NCBI GenBank assembly: GCA_905221605.1
Contig: CAJNDS010002357.1
Span: 1-64,000, forward strand
DNA from: Symbiodinium natans
Lineage: Eukaryota; Sar; Dinophyceae; Suessiales; Symbiodiniaceae
Direction of reading: 5' to 3'
DNA length: 64,000 nt
Shown: one piece after another, positions 23,120 to 34,379 of the stretch
Layout: every line of letters starts with the position of its first letter
How positions within the stretch are numbered: position 1 is the first letter of the stretch
The notes under the pieces: generated by a model
What the model was told of the DNA's origin: nothing
Database searches by the model: none
The model's input: only the letters and a program-made list of their open reading frames with translations
Position numbers and translations under genes: made by a program

Positions 23120-24290
23120 CAAAGGGAGAGAGGAAAGCAAGAAGCCAGTACTCATAGCAACTTCTCAATGGTCTGGGAGTCTGGGCCACTGAAGGTTGAA
23201 GTTGAAGGTTGGCACTGAACAAACTTGTAAGAGTGCAGCTTTAGAAAGCATAAGAGGCTGACCATGCTGCCCAGTCGGCTTGCCAAGCATCAACGTCCGC
23301 AGCAGCAGGGACACCGGCCACACTCGTCATGCCTCGCGGGTTTACTTCAGAAGGTTTAGAAGCCTGGCTACGAAAATTGAGCCCAGCAGCTTTCAAGGCT
23401 AGTGGTCTTCGATCTGGGTTTCAAGGGCTCATTTGAGCTTCACCTTGGCCTTTCATTTCCGAACTGGTCAGGGCTCGCCTAGGGCCTAGATTCCACACAG
23501 TTCCGAACCCTGCCACGCCACGTTGCCGCGCTTCTGGCGCTTCTGGCTTGCACCACGCAAAAAAAGTGTACACAAACCCTCAGATCACCACCCGCGCCTG
23601 GCATCCAGGGCCACTCGCCCCAGGACCAGGACGTGGGATCAAGAGCTTCTTCGCCGGGCACGCTTGGCGATGTGGCACACGGGCTCGCAGAGGCCGGCGC
23701 AGCCTGAAGATGGAAAACGAGAGGTTCGTCGATTCGTGATGCTGTCCTCGTTCATGGGGACGAAAGGAGGCAGGTCGTGGCTCAAAAAAAATTGCAGTCG
23801 GGGCCTCGTCCACAACCTGTGCTACAAAATCGTGGTCGGGACCCTTTGCCCCTGTCAAGACCAGAAGTGAGGCCTGCGCGGTTCCGTTCAGAAACCCATA
23901 TGATGTATGATTCAGCGGACATCGTTGGGGGTCTGCGTGGTCGCTGTCAGCTCTCAGACAAACTGCCATTTACTCTCGGGGGTCTTGTTGGATCAGTTCT
24001 ACCAGGTTCTACCATCGGACACGGGGCTCGATGTCATGTCGGGAGGGGCACGCACGCCCTCTGCCGGCGGGTGGGCCCTAGTTATATATGCAGCTAACAA
24101 GAACTGAACATGGCACACGCGTCACAAGCCCCGCTTACATCTTTAAGCCGCTGGGTTCCAGGCGGGTTGAAAGGTTGATGGCATCACCGGGGCGAGCGAG
24201 GGAGCGGGCCCAAAGACCAGGTTCTCCTTCGGAATCGGAAAGCAACCCCAAAAAGTTGATGCGAAGGCGTGACCGCACCCTGTAGGATAC
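22050..24290. other. No firm gene; CT microsatellite at about 23010-23118
   Basis: The CT/CTCTCG tract dominates 23010-23118. Frames at about 23600-23870 (minus: TGAKGPDHDFVAQVVDEAPT) and 23930-24060 (plus: NCHLLSGVLLDQFYQVLPSD) are weakly protein-like, but neither junctions nor strand could be decided. Confidence 0.35.
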
Positions 24291-24299
24291 TTGACATTG

Positions 24300-25000
24300 T
24301 TAGCAACAACTCTCGTTAAGAACACATGCCCAAAAACAAAAAATGCTGAAAATCATGGTCTCAACCATGCACACGAGCTTCCAGGCGCAGCTTTGCGATG
24401 ACAGGCCTGGGCTCTGCAAGGTCCACAAAAAGCGCCCTCTGTGGACTTTCTGCAACAGGTTCTTCATGCCACCCAGAATGCTGACACATGACTCGTTCCC
24501 TAAGCCCGCAACCCTGAAATCGCGGAACCCTTTGAGTAGCTCAAACTTTTCACCGAGAAGCGGCTGGCCATCCTCCAGGAAGACACGCACGATGTACCGA
24601 CGCACCTGCAATGTGTCTGGCGTGCTCTGCGCGAGCATTCTACCCACGCCTCTCAGTGTGAATCGCAACTTCTGGTGCATGAGGCTCCTCGCTATGCGAC
24701 AAGACAAAGATGCAATCAAGAAAGGCTGTGCATGTCATGCATGTTTCGCTGGCTTCTGGGGCCTGTGTCGAAACCGGCAGATTGCGAGAAATAGCTACAA
24801 AATACGTTGGACATGTCGAAAGAAACCAGGCCACAGATGCAGACTGGCCCCTGCCCAGATATTACAAGCCCACCCAAGAGCAAGAAGCCAGGCCTCTGGA
24901 TCGAACGCATCTATTCTGCACCACTTGCCGTTGAACTCCGCGGACCTCTTGCAGGAACGCAAGAAGACCATGCTGCTCCAGTGGGGATTGCCGTGTGGGG
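24300..25000 (-). CDS. Candidate multi-exon gene, unknown protein
   Basis: The minus strand is open from about 24719 to 24400 with a convincing composition: GRMLAQSTPDTLQVRRYIVR, VFLEDGQPLLGEKFELLKGF, DFRVAGLGNESCVSILGGMK. A further exon-like segment lies upstream at about 24840-24945 (RSAEFNGKWCRIDAFDPEAW). The plus strand is also open over the same region (24343-25083) but its translation is Cys/Arg/Pro-rich and looks antisense. The function is unknown. Confidence 0.4.
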
Positions 25001-25286
25001 GGGGGGGGTTAAGCAGAGTGAAACGAGGAAGAGTGGTGTTGCTTCCTGCATGCCCGGGAAAGCATCTAAGGGATGACTTCTGATGGATACAGGTCCACAA
25101 CCTTTTACGAACTGGTCAGTCATGGGCATGGGTACCAAAGGCCTTTCACTGTCACTGCCTCTCCGAACTTACGCAACTTGCGTGCGCTATGTGCATTGAA
25201 TAAAGCACGTTAGCGTCAGAGCAAAAGTGCACCTAGTAGTGATACTGGTAGTTATAGCCCAGTCTCAGATGCGATGGCCTTGGCAG

Positions 25287-25383
25287 GTTCCCCCTGAACT
25301 TAACAGTCCTTAATAGGGATTATAGGTTTATAATAGGTGGTGCGAGAATCCCAATTAAGGAGCTGTTAGTACAAGGTGGGAAC
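25287..25383. mobile_element. MITE-like element, family D copy 1
   Basis: The left end GTTCCCCCTGAACTTAACAG and the right end CTGTTAGTACAAGGTGGGAAC are imperfect inverted repeats (the right one ends at 25383). The same termini occur at 31017-31078. It begins about 14 nt from the predicted donor of the minus exon 25398-25467. Confidence 0.7.
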
Positions 25384-25397
25384 ATCCCAACTATGGC

Positions 25398-25467
25398 CTC
25401 ATAAGCCCGGAGATCAGCGCGGCAGTCCCGATCAAGTCCGAAACAGCCTCTGACTCGGTGTGATATC
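25398..25467 (-). CDS. Predicted short exon
   Basis: The acceptor GTCAAG|GA and a GC donor (ATGAG|GCCATA) bound an open frame YHTESEAVSDLIGTAALISG. A TTTAGGG tract starts 17 nt upstream on the transcript. Unknown product, no linked neighbour. Confidence 0.35.
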
Positions 25468-25484
25468 CTTGACGGGAAGGCTTA

Positions 25485-25505
25485 AGGGGTTTAGGGTTTA
25501 GGGGC
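25485..25505. repeat. TTTAGGG tract
   Basis: About two units, 17 nt upstream of the minus-strand exon at 25467 (C-rich strand is sense). Confidence 0.8.
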
Positions 25506-25636
25506 ACCAAAACATCACACCTTCCATTTGGAAACCTGCTAACAGCCTCACAGCCCGTAACCGTAAGCAGAGAGGTCGCAATTCACGGCTCCGTTAGTCT
25601 CGCGGGCGAAACAATAGTCTGCGACGTTTTGCTCTC

Positions 25637-25658
25637 CCTAAACCCTAAGCCCTAAACA
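25637..25658. repeat. CCCTAAA tract
   Basis: Three units with one variant. It ends 19 nt before the predicted acceptor at 25677. Confidence 0.85.
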
Positions 25659-25677
25659 TTTGGGCCTCTCACGCCAG

Positions 25678-25722
25678 GCTGACGGTCGCTTCCCAGGGCT
25701 GCTTTTTGGTGTTGAGTTCGAG
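25678..25722 (+). CDS. Predicted 15-codon exon
   Basis: Bounded by CCAG|G and GAG|GTGTGC and phase 0 at both ends, it reads ADGRFPGLLFGVEFE. Short, so the call is weak. The preceding CCCTAAA tract and a C-run at about 25809-25823 suggest introns on both sides. Confidence 0.3.
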
Positions 25723-25999
25723 GTGTGCTTTGGTTCTTTGCCAACGGAACTTCCTCCAAAATGGCTACATGGTGGGTTTTGGGTTCAGGGTTTTTCGTTT
25801 ACGAATTCCCCCCCCCCCCCCCACCCGGCTCCCTTTTCTTTTCACTCTACTGGGTTTTTGTTTTTGCCTCTCCGTTCGGGGTTTTAGGCTCAGGGTTCAG
25901 GCCTTAAGGTTTCCCTCCTGGTTCGTGCTGGGTTGAGCAGTTTCGGGAAGGGTCAGGGTTTAGGGTTGGGTTGGGGGGGGTCCGCCCCCATGCCCATGG

Positions 26000-28250
26000 A
26001 GGGGCTCGAGAACATGGGGCGCAGACGCGTGTCGTGCAACTCACCAAGACAGGAAGAAGCGTTTCATATTCACATCTTGCCTTGAATGTGCAGAAAGGGA
26101 TGCCTGCTTCAGTCAAGACACCGCAGACTTGCGGATCCTAGGCGGGCCGAGGGCAGGGAAGTGTCTGGAACTGAAACCAGCCCCCGACCCGAGCCGTAGC
26201 TTCAGCTTCTGCTTCTCTGCGTCGCATGTCGTGTCAGAATTCCACCAAGTTCTTTGCAAGAGAACGATATCTCAAGTGCCGGAACCTGCTGCTGAGAAAC
26301 AGCAGCGCTCATGCCTCAAGGGTGCTGCCACTTTAACTGAGCGGGTATAGGGAGGGACCCTGAAAATACCTTGTATATGTCCCTATATACCTAAGCAGCC
26401 TCTATGTAAATATCCCTAAATAACCCTAAGGTCGGATGCCAAAAGTGATTCCAAGAAGTGCAATTCTAATTCGCGAAGGGGCGTGAGGACACTCATGGGT
26501 TGCAGATGACCGTGGCTACCACCATGCACTTCCATGCACCTACAACTCCCCAGAAACAGGGACACATCCCAACGAAGGCTGGCCTGTGCCTTCGGCCGAG
26601 GATGAGCAGCCCTTCCTGTGCTGCAAGGACAGATGCTGAATTGTGGACATGTGGTAAGCACAACCCAGCTAGACTGAGAGGTAGTATGGATGCGATCTCG
26701 AGGACCACAGGATGCGTCCAGGGAACCCCGAAGGATGTCCTGGGGGGGCGACGCTCCTCAGCCCTTGAGTTGTTGTCCGAGCGGCTGAGCTGACGGTCCC
26801 GGATCTGAGAAATGACGCGCTTCATTCTGGCTGTCCTTGAATTCAGGAACAGTCTAGAGAGGTCTGGAGGTACAAGCAAAAGCTGTATCGACACATGAGC
26901 TATAGCAAAAGCTCAACTCCTCAGGAAGTGAAACGTCATTGAGCCTGAGTCATCCCACCGTTGCCCCACTTCAGAGCTGTCAGGTGAAAGACGGGACCAA
27001 GGATGCCAATGGCTTGAGGTATTCAATGTGGGTTTCGAGCCGAAGCCTTATGTCGCACAGCTATGCCTGACGAAGACTACCTCCTTCCATTGCAATTTAT
27101 TGCGCTGCGCCGTCCTTGGCACTAGCATGGGCTAAAACCAACCTACTCACTGCCTGGGGCTGAAGGACCTCGAATATACAAGCAGAGATGCCGCGTCCAC
27201 CTGTGCCACCTCCAGGAAGGAGTTTTTGACTCGGCACTCCAGTGGTAGGCCGGCGAGCCTGAGGAACAGGCCAAGTTCGTCAAGAACGGTAGCATCTAGA
27301 GCAACAGGCTAGGTCAATGGGTAACCATAACAAGCCAGGAGAGGGCAGCGAGGAGTAGCCGGACGAGCACTCGGAAGAGGGTGTGTTTGTTCTTTCCCAT
27401 CAAGATGTGACGCTGAATGGCCCCCCGGATTTCAACATAGTGAAGCTTCTGCAAGACCGGCAAAACGTCCGAGGGCGTAGCTTCTTCTCTAGAACAGAAG
27501 CAGCAGCCGGCCGCAGGAACGTCAGCCGCAGCTGTGTTGCCTCGTTCCTGGTGTATGTTCCGGGAATCTGGGGTTTTGCATTGACGGATTTCTGATTCAA
27601 TGGGGCTTCGAGGGAAATGGACTGAACCGCTTGTTTATCCAGACCTTGTGAATAACCCGTTCTGTTTTCCTTCGTTGCTGCTACCGCGCAAAACCCCTTA
27701 ATGGGGTGAATGGCTGAACTGTTGGTTATGTTGTGCAGGGTTTGGCAGTCGCTGCCTAAATTGTTTGGAGTTGAAACCCTCTAAATGGTTGTGATCCTCA
27801 AATTCTAATGTTCTCGCCAGCCCCTGCCAAACCTCAAGAATTCAAGAACCGATATAACATGATATAACAGTGATGCTTTCTAACCCGTGTAATGAAGCTT
27901 TTGCGAAAGAAGGTTGCCGTAAGGTGTGAGAACTCGCGACTTTGTCATTGAGCTCAAAACATTCCCTACTGCAATGCAGGTAACGCGGGACGCAATACCA
28001 CAATAGCATTCTCCTACACCTGAAGGTTAACAGTTCATGCATATAACTCTTGACAATCACTACTTCTGACCTGAGACCAATCAAGTCTTCGGTGCATCAC
28101 AGCTGACCACAAACATCTCAGCCTCATCAAATTTAGAAGCAGATGCCGTCCCAACTCATCTTCTCACCGCTGTGTATGACAGAGACCAGATATCCACGAC
28201 AGCGCATTTAGTGTTCAAAATTCCACAGACAGAGACTTCGTAGGCACACT
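26000..28250. other. Mostly unassigned; hairpin at about 26343-26391
   Basis: GGTATAGGGAGGGAC and GTCCCTATATACC form a short imperfect hairpin. Frames at about 26500-26890 and 27385-27595 are open on both strands (plus: DFNIVKLLQDRQNVRGRSFF; minus: TQLRLTFLRPAAASVLEKKL), so no call is made. Confidence 0.35.
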
Positions 28251-28499
28251 ATGTTTGAGCCATTGATGACTTAACGAAACAGTTTAGTAGGAGATTTTGT
28301 GGTGGAAACAGCTGGCAATACAATGTGGACAAGTGGGAGAGTGAGAGACAGTGAGCGAGTGGGAGAGGGCGCACCGATGCGCACCGGGGCGAGAGCAGGA
28401 GTCGGAGCCAATGATTTGCAGCCGCAAGAGCCTGGTGGCTGCCTTCTGAGTAAAAGCGCCAGGTGGGCGCGGGCAGCGGCTGCTGATAAGCTGCAAAAC

Positions 28500-29024
28500 G
28501 CGTCCATCGGGATGCAGCAGGGGCTCAGCTCGTGCCGGATGACCCCATAGCCGGCAAGGAAGTTCACTTCCTCATAGCTGCCCGGACTGCTGTTTTGATG
28601 CACAGGAGTCTGTGCATGTAGGATGCCAGAAAAGCTTGCCAACTGCCAGTTTGCAATACTCACGAAGCTTCCCCCCAATTTGCACTCAAACCGATTCACA
28701 CCAAGCTTGGAACTCCAACTGCGCGTCAATGCCCCACCAGGCTAAGTGATCCAACCTGCTGGCAATCCTACAGCCCGCATCTTGCCACGCCAAGGCTCCA
28801 CCAGGGTGCTGCCAGGCCTGCAGTTCGTGGCAAATTAAGACGCTAGTTTGGGTTTAGGGTTTAGGGTTTCGACTCTCACACTGGGTTTAGGGCTTAGGGT
28901 TTTAAGGCAAGTTGGCATGCATGCAGCAGGTATTCTCTCTGATGGTGCTTCCTTCTTTCTGAAGGCTTCCTTGCTTGCACGGCCAATTTCGGCGATACAA
29001 GTAGCCAGGGTTGTCGGCAGTGCG
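28500..29024 (-). CDS. Multi-exon gene fragment with a telomere-repeat intron, unknown protein
   Basis: Four exons join in phase: 29024-28917 (ALPTTLATCIAEIGRASKEA, FRKKEAPSERIPAAC), 28817-28764 (PGSTLVEPWRGKMRAVG), 28718-28664 (WSSKLGVNRFECKLGGSF) and 28570 to about 28500 (EVNFLAGYGVIRHELSPCCI). Donors are GC (28916, 28763) and a strong GTGAGT (28663); acceptors are AG. The first intron (28818-28916, 99 nt) consists largely of TTTAGGG-type repeat. Neither the start nor the stop codon was located, and no domain was recognised. Phase continuity across three junctions is the main support. Confidence 0.5.
28848..28903. repeat. Intronic TTTAGGG tract
   Basis: About six units in two blocks, filling most of a predicted 99-nt intron of the minus-strand gene. 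Confidence 0.9.
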
Positions 29025-29424
29025 CTAAGCCCCGCCAATGCAAACGACCAAGCCCAACAAAAGACCACGAAACCGTCAAACAATACACTCTGCAAGTGCA
29101 ACGTTCCTCAAAAACTCCACCCCCACCCCTCCTACCGTAGATCTTATACCAAGCCTAGCTCCAGTGTAAGGCGCATCGTCGGAACATGCCCGAACCCTGC
29201 CCGTAGCTTATGCACTCGGCTTTTACCTACAAAAGGTTTGTGGTATCTCCTGCTTTGGAAGCCGAAGGCTCTCTAGCGTGCAGCGCCCCAGCTCACGCTC
29301 CTGGCTGTTCCAGCTCGCTGCGAGGCTTCCTTCGCCTGGGCAGCCAGAAACACGATGCTCGGTCTCCAAGGCGTGCTAAGGCTTCTAAGGCTTGATTGAG
29401 GGCTCGGGCTGTGACGTTGCACAG

Positions 29425-30442
29425 TCACGCACGCTGAGCTTGCAAGCAAAGCTGACCAGCGAAGGAGTGACTGCTCTTGCTGCCCTTCGTTGTTGAGAAA
29501 AGCTGCTCACCGACTCCAGAAGAAATCGACGCCTGCACTTGGGGAAATTCACATGTCGCAGCCAAGCGTGCGAAGCGGCATGCTGCATGCTGCATCAAAG
29601 ACGGCTTGGTCCAGTTAAGCATGGACAAAAGCCACATCCTCTCAAAGGGGTTGCACAGAACGTGCACCTCGTCGACAAGGCCGACTGATTCCACACAAAG
29701 CCCCAGTCTTCGGTAGTGGATTCTCTCCTTAGACAACACGGCACATCACATACAAACACTTGCAGGCTCAAGCGGCAAAAGTACCGTCGCTCCGCAGACA
29801 CTAGCAGCGCAAGTTTATCCGTGCGCAGCAATGTGGACGCATTCACGTTTATATGGCTCATTGCTGCGCCTTTCAAGGAGCCTTGCATTGGGTAACAGCC
29901 CACGTCGCATGTGCGGAATGCAGCGACACACCCCACCGACTTGGACTGAGTTTTCGGTATGCGAATCTGGACCTCTCACAAGGACGGTGGCGATGTTGTG
30001 TAGCACCTGACCCAGCTGTGATATCCTGGGCAACACAGGGAAGGATCTCAGGCAAGGCTCTCGAGCTGAACGTGGAAGGCGTCCTCAGCGGGACCCTCCC
30101 ACGGACTGCCAGCAGACTCGTCGCCCTGCTGGATGGGTACAAGCATATGAGATTCTGAATTCAAGGGGTCCCTGCAGTCCATGACTGTGGGCAAAGGCCG
30201 AAGGATTCTCTTAGGAGGAGATTTCGCAATAATGTAATCACCTCATGCGTGTCCAGCCATGGATTCCCTTCTTTCGTGGCAACAGGACTACATCTTTGTT
30301 TGCCGAAAACGAATACTGCCCTGGAGCCTTGCACCCTCTGGCAAGTACCTCTTAGCATTGAAGGCGCTATCAAAACACACTCATATCGCCAACGCGTGTG
30401 CCTCTGTGATGCTTCCACATAGGTCAGAGGAGCTTCCGACAC
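29425..30442 (-). CDS. Candidate multi-exon gene, unknown protein
   Basis: Protein-like minus-strand segments: about 30165-30400 (SRAVFVFGKQRCSPVATKEG, NPWLDTHEVITLLRNLLLRE), 30045-30135 (SPWEGPAEDAFHVQLESLA), 29985-30033 (ISQLGQVLHNIATVLVR after a CCCAG acceptor), 29745-29885 (AAMSHINVNASTLLRTDKLA) and 29440-29690 (VDEVHVLCNPFERMWLLSML). They follow one another on one strand, each bounded by plausible AG sites, but not every junction could be phased. The function is unknown. Confidence 0.4.
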
Positions 30443-31016
30443 GCCGCTTGGGTTTCACCTTAACCGTGCCAGGCATATTTTTCCGAGCTCCGTTCCCACA
30501 GCATGTCTCGCCTGCACCAATAGATGCCAAGAATGCTTGCATCTACGCGTGTCCTGACTTTAGGGTCTTATGGGTGAGCGTATGAGTATTCATAACTTGC
30601 GATAGCCTAACCAACAAAAGACCCTGGAACTGGAACTGGAAGAGGCGCCAAAGGAAAGCTTAGCTGCTACATGTGTATTGTTTTACGCATGCAGCCCAAG
30701 TGCTCAAACGCAGTTTAACATTGCTAAGCCAAGTGGCAAGGGATGAGAAGCTGCTTTTTGAGGGGATTGTGCCATGGCCTCTCGGCAGGATTGCACATCG
30801 ATCGAAAAAGAGCAACACGGCCGGCACCATTCCGGCTCCATGTGGTGTCCAGAATCTGCTTTCGACAGGCAAAGTGGTTTGGCTGTAGCTTGGTCAAGAA
30901 CGGATTCGGAATCTAAACTTGGTCGCACTTGTGTGTAAACATGGTCCTAATATGATTGCCTCATGACTCACCATGAATCTCACGATCATCACGCTCTCCT
31001 AAGCCGAGACTTGGGA

Positions 31017-31078
31017 TGTTCCCCCTTATACTAACAGTCCTGAAGCCCTTTTAAGGACTGTCAGTACCAGGGGGCACA
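31017..31078. mobile_element. MITE-like palindrome, family D copy 2
   Basis: TGTTCCCCCTTATACTAACA at the left pairs imperfectly with TGTCAGTACCAGGGGGCACA at the right around a short loop. The termini match the element at 25287-25383. It lies just downstream of the terminal exon 31117-31230. Confidence 0.7.
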
Positions 31079-31086
31079 TCGCAAGC

Positions 31087-31125
31087 CCCTAAACCCTAAA
31101 CCCTAAAGAATAAACCCTAAACCCA
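31087..31125. repeat. CCCTAAA tract containing a predicted stop codon
   Basis: Five units. On the minus strand, the GTTTAG of the first unit supplies the TAG stop of the exon 31117-31230. Confidence 0.9.
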
Positions 31126-31230
31126 ATCCGTGATTTCCATCATCCGGAAGCCTTTGGAGCGTGCCATCTGCAGCCAGGCTCGGGCGATCTGTGCTGCGGG
31201 CATCGCAACCCCGGTGTCGGCCATCACGAC
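31117..31230 (-). CDS. Predicted terminal exon, unknown protein
   Basis: From the acceptor TGTGAG|GTC the frame is open for 37 codons, phase 0, and ends at TAG: VVMADTGVAMPAAQIARAWL, QMARSKGFRMMEITDWV. The stop lies inside the telomere-like tract, so the repeat forms the start of the 3' UTR. The composition is strongly protein-like and amphipathic. No upstream exon was linked. The plus strand is also open here, but its reading has a less typical composition. Confidence 0.5.
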   Translation of the reverse strand, partial: VVMADTGVAMPAAQIARAWLQMARSKGFRMMEITDWV

Positions 31231-31268
31231 CTCACAGGCGATTCTTGCACGAGGCTTAGTTCATTTCG

Positions 31269-31326
31269 GCTTTAGGGCTTTTGTGCCACCCGCCTAGCTG
31301 GTCGCTCTCGATCACTCCACAGGGAC
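31269..31326. repeat. Dispersed 'TTTTGTGCCACCCGCCTAGC' repeat, copy 2
   Basis: Matches 7865-7916 across the CCGCCTAGCTG core and the CACTCC(A/G)CAGGGA end. It directly follows TTTAGGGC. Confidence 0.6.
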
Positions 31327-31529
31327 TATTCCAGGCTTACGATTGACTTAAGAGACCTGGCTGCATGACTACTTAGTGCAGGGCGCCCCGTCCCCCCTTC
31401 AGGAGACTAAAAGTGACTTTACCAAGGTACCAGATTACTGACGGGGGGGGACAGGTTCCGTCTGCGGTCGTGCGTATGCTTGCTCTCAGGGCCAGGCCAG
31501 AATCAACAACCAACGACCAAGACACAGGC

Positions 31530-31560
31530 TTGGGGTTTAGGGTTTAGTTTAGGGTTTGGG
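31530..31560. repeat. TTTAGGG tract
   Basis: About four units, one truncated (GGGTTTAGTTTAGGG). Confidence 0.9.
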
Positions 31561-31739
31561 GCATTTTGGACACAACGTGAACAGGAGCACAAAAAGCAAG
31601 AACGACAAACCAGCTTCCAGGATTCTGTCTTCGCTCGGTTGCGCTCCGGTCGGTCATTTGGTAGTTTCAGTTCATGGAAATTGAGAAACGAAAATGGAGC
31701 GACCTTCTCCATCGCGAACCAAGCCCCTGCAGCCAGGCA

Positions 31740-31935
31740 ACATTTCCAGTCCACTGCTTGAACAGCTCTGCCGCATCGTCCTGCTTCTGGGAGCTCTGTC
31801 GACAGAGACATTGAAGCACAGCAAACATGTGCTTTCAATCGACGAATGGCACTCTAGGCCGCTCACCTTACAGCCTGACCACCTTTCCGAGATGATCTCC
31901 AACAAACGATTGTCATGGTTTTGGACTTACGTGCG
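31740..31935 (+). CDS. Predicted exon, unknown protein
   Basis: The plus frame reads SSPLLEQLCRIVLLLGALST, ETLKHSKHVLSIDEWHSRPL and DHLSEMISNKRLSWFWTY, then meets a GTGCGT donor. It contains a hydrophobic helix (LCRIVLLLGAL) followed by a polar segment. No family was recognised and the exon start is uncertain. Confidence 0.4.
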
Positions 31936-32412
31936 TGTTAAACAGCGCAGACATGAGAGGCATGTTGCAGGACGACGCAGGCCTTCTGTAGCATAACTGC
32001 GGCACACAGGATGTCAGCACGCATCAGGAGCTTCTAAGCCTGTCCTTCTTTGTGGGCGGTGGGGGCGGAGCAGCGTCGTTCGCGACCAGCGTGGAATGTG
32101 CCTCTGCCAATGTCTTCTTAGGTCTTCAAAGTCTGCAGCCCTCAGAGACCTATGACATCCTATGACCATATTGGGTGTTCTGGCACAGGCCGCAGTCAGA
32201 GTGTAGCTGATGCTTTTCTGATGGCTAGAATTGCCTCGCAGGAAGGGACCTGAAGGACCAATAAGAAGCCTGCGGGCCCCTCACTGCCTGCTGGTTGGCA
32301 TCTTGGCGGCTGGCGTGAGCGGAAAGTAGCCTGCTTTGATACCGGCCAGGCCAAACTCGGAATTTTCGCGCAAGGGACTTGAGCAGACTGTGTTAACGTG
32401 TCAATGTGTCAC

Positions 32413-32576
32413 CATCAATACGTAGAAGAAAGAAGTGCCGGCAATGGAGCCGCCACGTGCAATCTTCTTTTCCCCCTGTGCGGACCGGAAGCCACAGCAA
32501 CAGTGCCAAGAGGGCCAGCAGAATGCTGGAGCTCTCCTGGAGTGCGAAAAGGGTGTTGGTCATTGAAGGCGAACAA
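32413..32576 (+). CDS. Predicted exon, unknown protein
   Basis: The plus frame RRKKCRQWSRHVQSSFPPVR through AKRASRMLELSWSAKRVLVI to EGEQG ends at a GT donor (ACAAG|GTAGAA). Basic N-terminal part, hydrophobic end. A second plus frame is open too, so the reading is tentative. Confidence 0.3.
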
Positions 32577-32599
32577 GGTAGAATATAAGCCTAGTATCT

Positions 32600-33600
32600 A
32601 TTTGCAGGTGAACTTGCAGCTCAGTTATACAGATCACATGCAGGAGTGAAGGTTTCAACTGCGCAACGTAGGGTCGCAATTGGGCCAACTTAAACCCCTG
32701 ATCAGAGCAAATTCTGCCAGGTTGAGATGCTTTGGGCGTTGAATCCGGGTGCCATGTCTCTGCGCCTCCCGATTTCAAGGTCCCACAACGCAACCCAACC
32801 AAATGTCTGCCACCTTGAAATGCAAACCTGAGTGGCGCCCGAATACCATGAGGATGGAGATACGCGTCAACACATGCCCAATCTCGCCCCGCCACCGAGG
32901 CGACGAATGACCGCACTGCGGCAGCCAGCAACAGGGCAGAGGCGGAACGGAGATGCCACACCTCTCAAACATAAAACACGTTAGCAAACAAATCACATGC
33001 CACCTCTTGTCGTGCACACTTCGCCCAGCTTTCGTGCAACTCTGAGACTAAACCTGCTTCTGCTGGCATGCGGTGGTGATGCACTTCTCTGTGAGGTAGG
33101 GGGACGGCAGCAAGAAAGAGTAATCGCATCGTTTGCTTCTTCAGATTTCTTGCATGAACCGTTAATGTGTTGCTTGAAGCACTAGCCTGCATTGCACAGG
33201 CCTGGCACCGATTTGCCGAACGAGATCAACAGGAAGACAAGCTGTCCAAGTATTCAACTTCGAGCTTTCGATCTCAACTATCTACTGAAAGCCACCTAAG
33301 CATCCTCAACAGCTGGCACCTCCAGCGTCAGCCCAGCCATTACATGGCTCAAGGCCGTGGCATTGCTTTCCGATCTGGAATCTGCTGTTCTTGCTTTCTT
33401 TGGGCTTCTCGTTGTATGGGCTGTCCTTCTGCCTTTTCTGGCGCGTGCAAGCTGTGACTCGAAGGACGTCGACTGAGTCGAAGCTCTACAGGGTTCTGGA
33501 AAACAACATTTGGGGTGGGATCGACAATTTAATTCGTTGGCGTACACTGTACACTCTCAAGCTCGAGATCCAAACGAAGCGGTGGGCACTTGCTTAATCA
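32600..33600. other. Weak coding signals on both strands
   Basis: Minus: MWHLRSASALLLAAAVRSFV (signal-peptide-like, at about 32960) and AEAGLVSELHESWAKCARQE (at about 33050). Plus: AQAWHRFAERDQQEDKLSKY (at about 33190). None could be bounded or linked. Confidence 0.3.
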
Positions 33601-33929
33601 ACTCTGCATGCAGGTGTGTCAAACATGCGGCAGTCAATTCCAACGTATTCGCAGCATGCAATCGTCAGCCCGGAACTGACTGCAACTGTGTCCCCGCTGT
33701 CTCGTTGTCATGTCCTGAATGATGATAGAGCAAAGAACGCGATGGTCCGCATGGCCTGACAACTTCCTTTTTTTGCTGATGGGCTCATATCTCCACCTGC
33801 AGCTGCATCGTCAGACTCGTCCTCCTGCCAAGAAGCACATGCTTCTGAGGATGAGGCCTCCAAGGCTTCAAGGCTTCAAACAAGCGCTGAGGCTTCAGGG
33901 CCTTAAATGGCGCTGTCGGGATGCTGTGG

Positions 33930-34240
33930 AGTTGCTACTGCAAGCACGCCGGGCGCTGTTTTTGTTGCGGAAGTCGGGCGAGTTTTTGCTGCAGATGTTT
34001 CGTTGCTAGGGGGGCCGTGCGCTTCTTGGCTCCGGAGGGCGGGTGCGGTGTTTTTGTTTGCCGAGGAGCCTCGTTTCGTTCCTTTCGACGGATGCCACGC
34101 CGCGTTCTTGTTGCGGAGGCCAGGCCTACTTTTTTTTGCTGTGGAGGATTTGTTTGGTTACGGCGGCCGGTTTTTGGCTGTGGAGGTCTTCTTTGCTGCG
34201 GTGGCTGGCGGCACGCTTTTTCTGCTGCCGAGGCCTTGAG
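33930..34240. repeat. Degenerate tandem repeat, TTTTTG(C/T)TG-GAGG type units
   Basis: Irregular 30-40 bp units (TTTTTGTTGCGGAAG, TTTTTGCTGCAG, TTTTTTGCTGTGGAGG, TTTTTGGCTGTGGAGG). All plus frames are open, giving FAAVEVF or FCCGGF patterns. It could be coding low-complexity sequence or a decayed minisatellite. Confidence 0.6.
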
Positions 34241-34379
34241 CATTGTTCCAATGGAGGCCCGACACCTTGTATTGGGATTGGCCAAGCTCCTTTTTTGTTT
34301 GTCCACGGCGCCACACAGAAGAAGAACGGGGCTGCGCCAGAACAAAAAACGCCCTCACAACAGCACACAAAGACAACAT

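Noticed and set aside
24343-25083. 246-codon plus-strand ORF
   Set aside because: Translation is Cys/Arg/Pro-rich and looks antisense to a better minus-strand reading.
33335-33352. Second spliced-leader-like match (AGCCATTACATGGCTCAAG)
   Set aside because: Requires an internal gap and lies within open coding-like sequence; likely coincidence.
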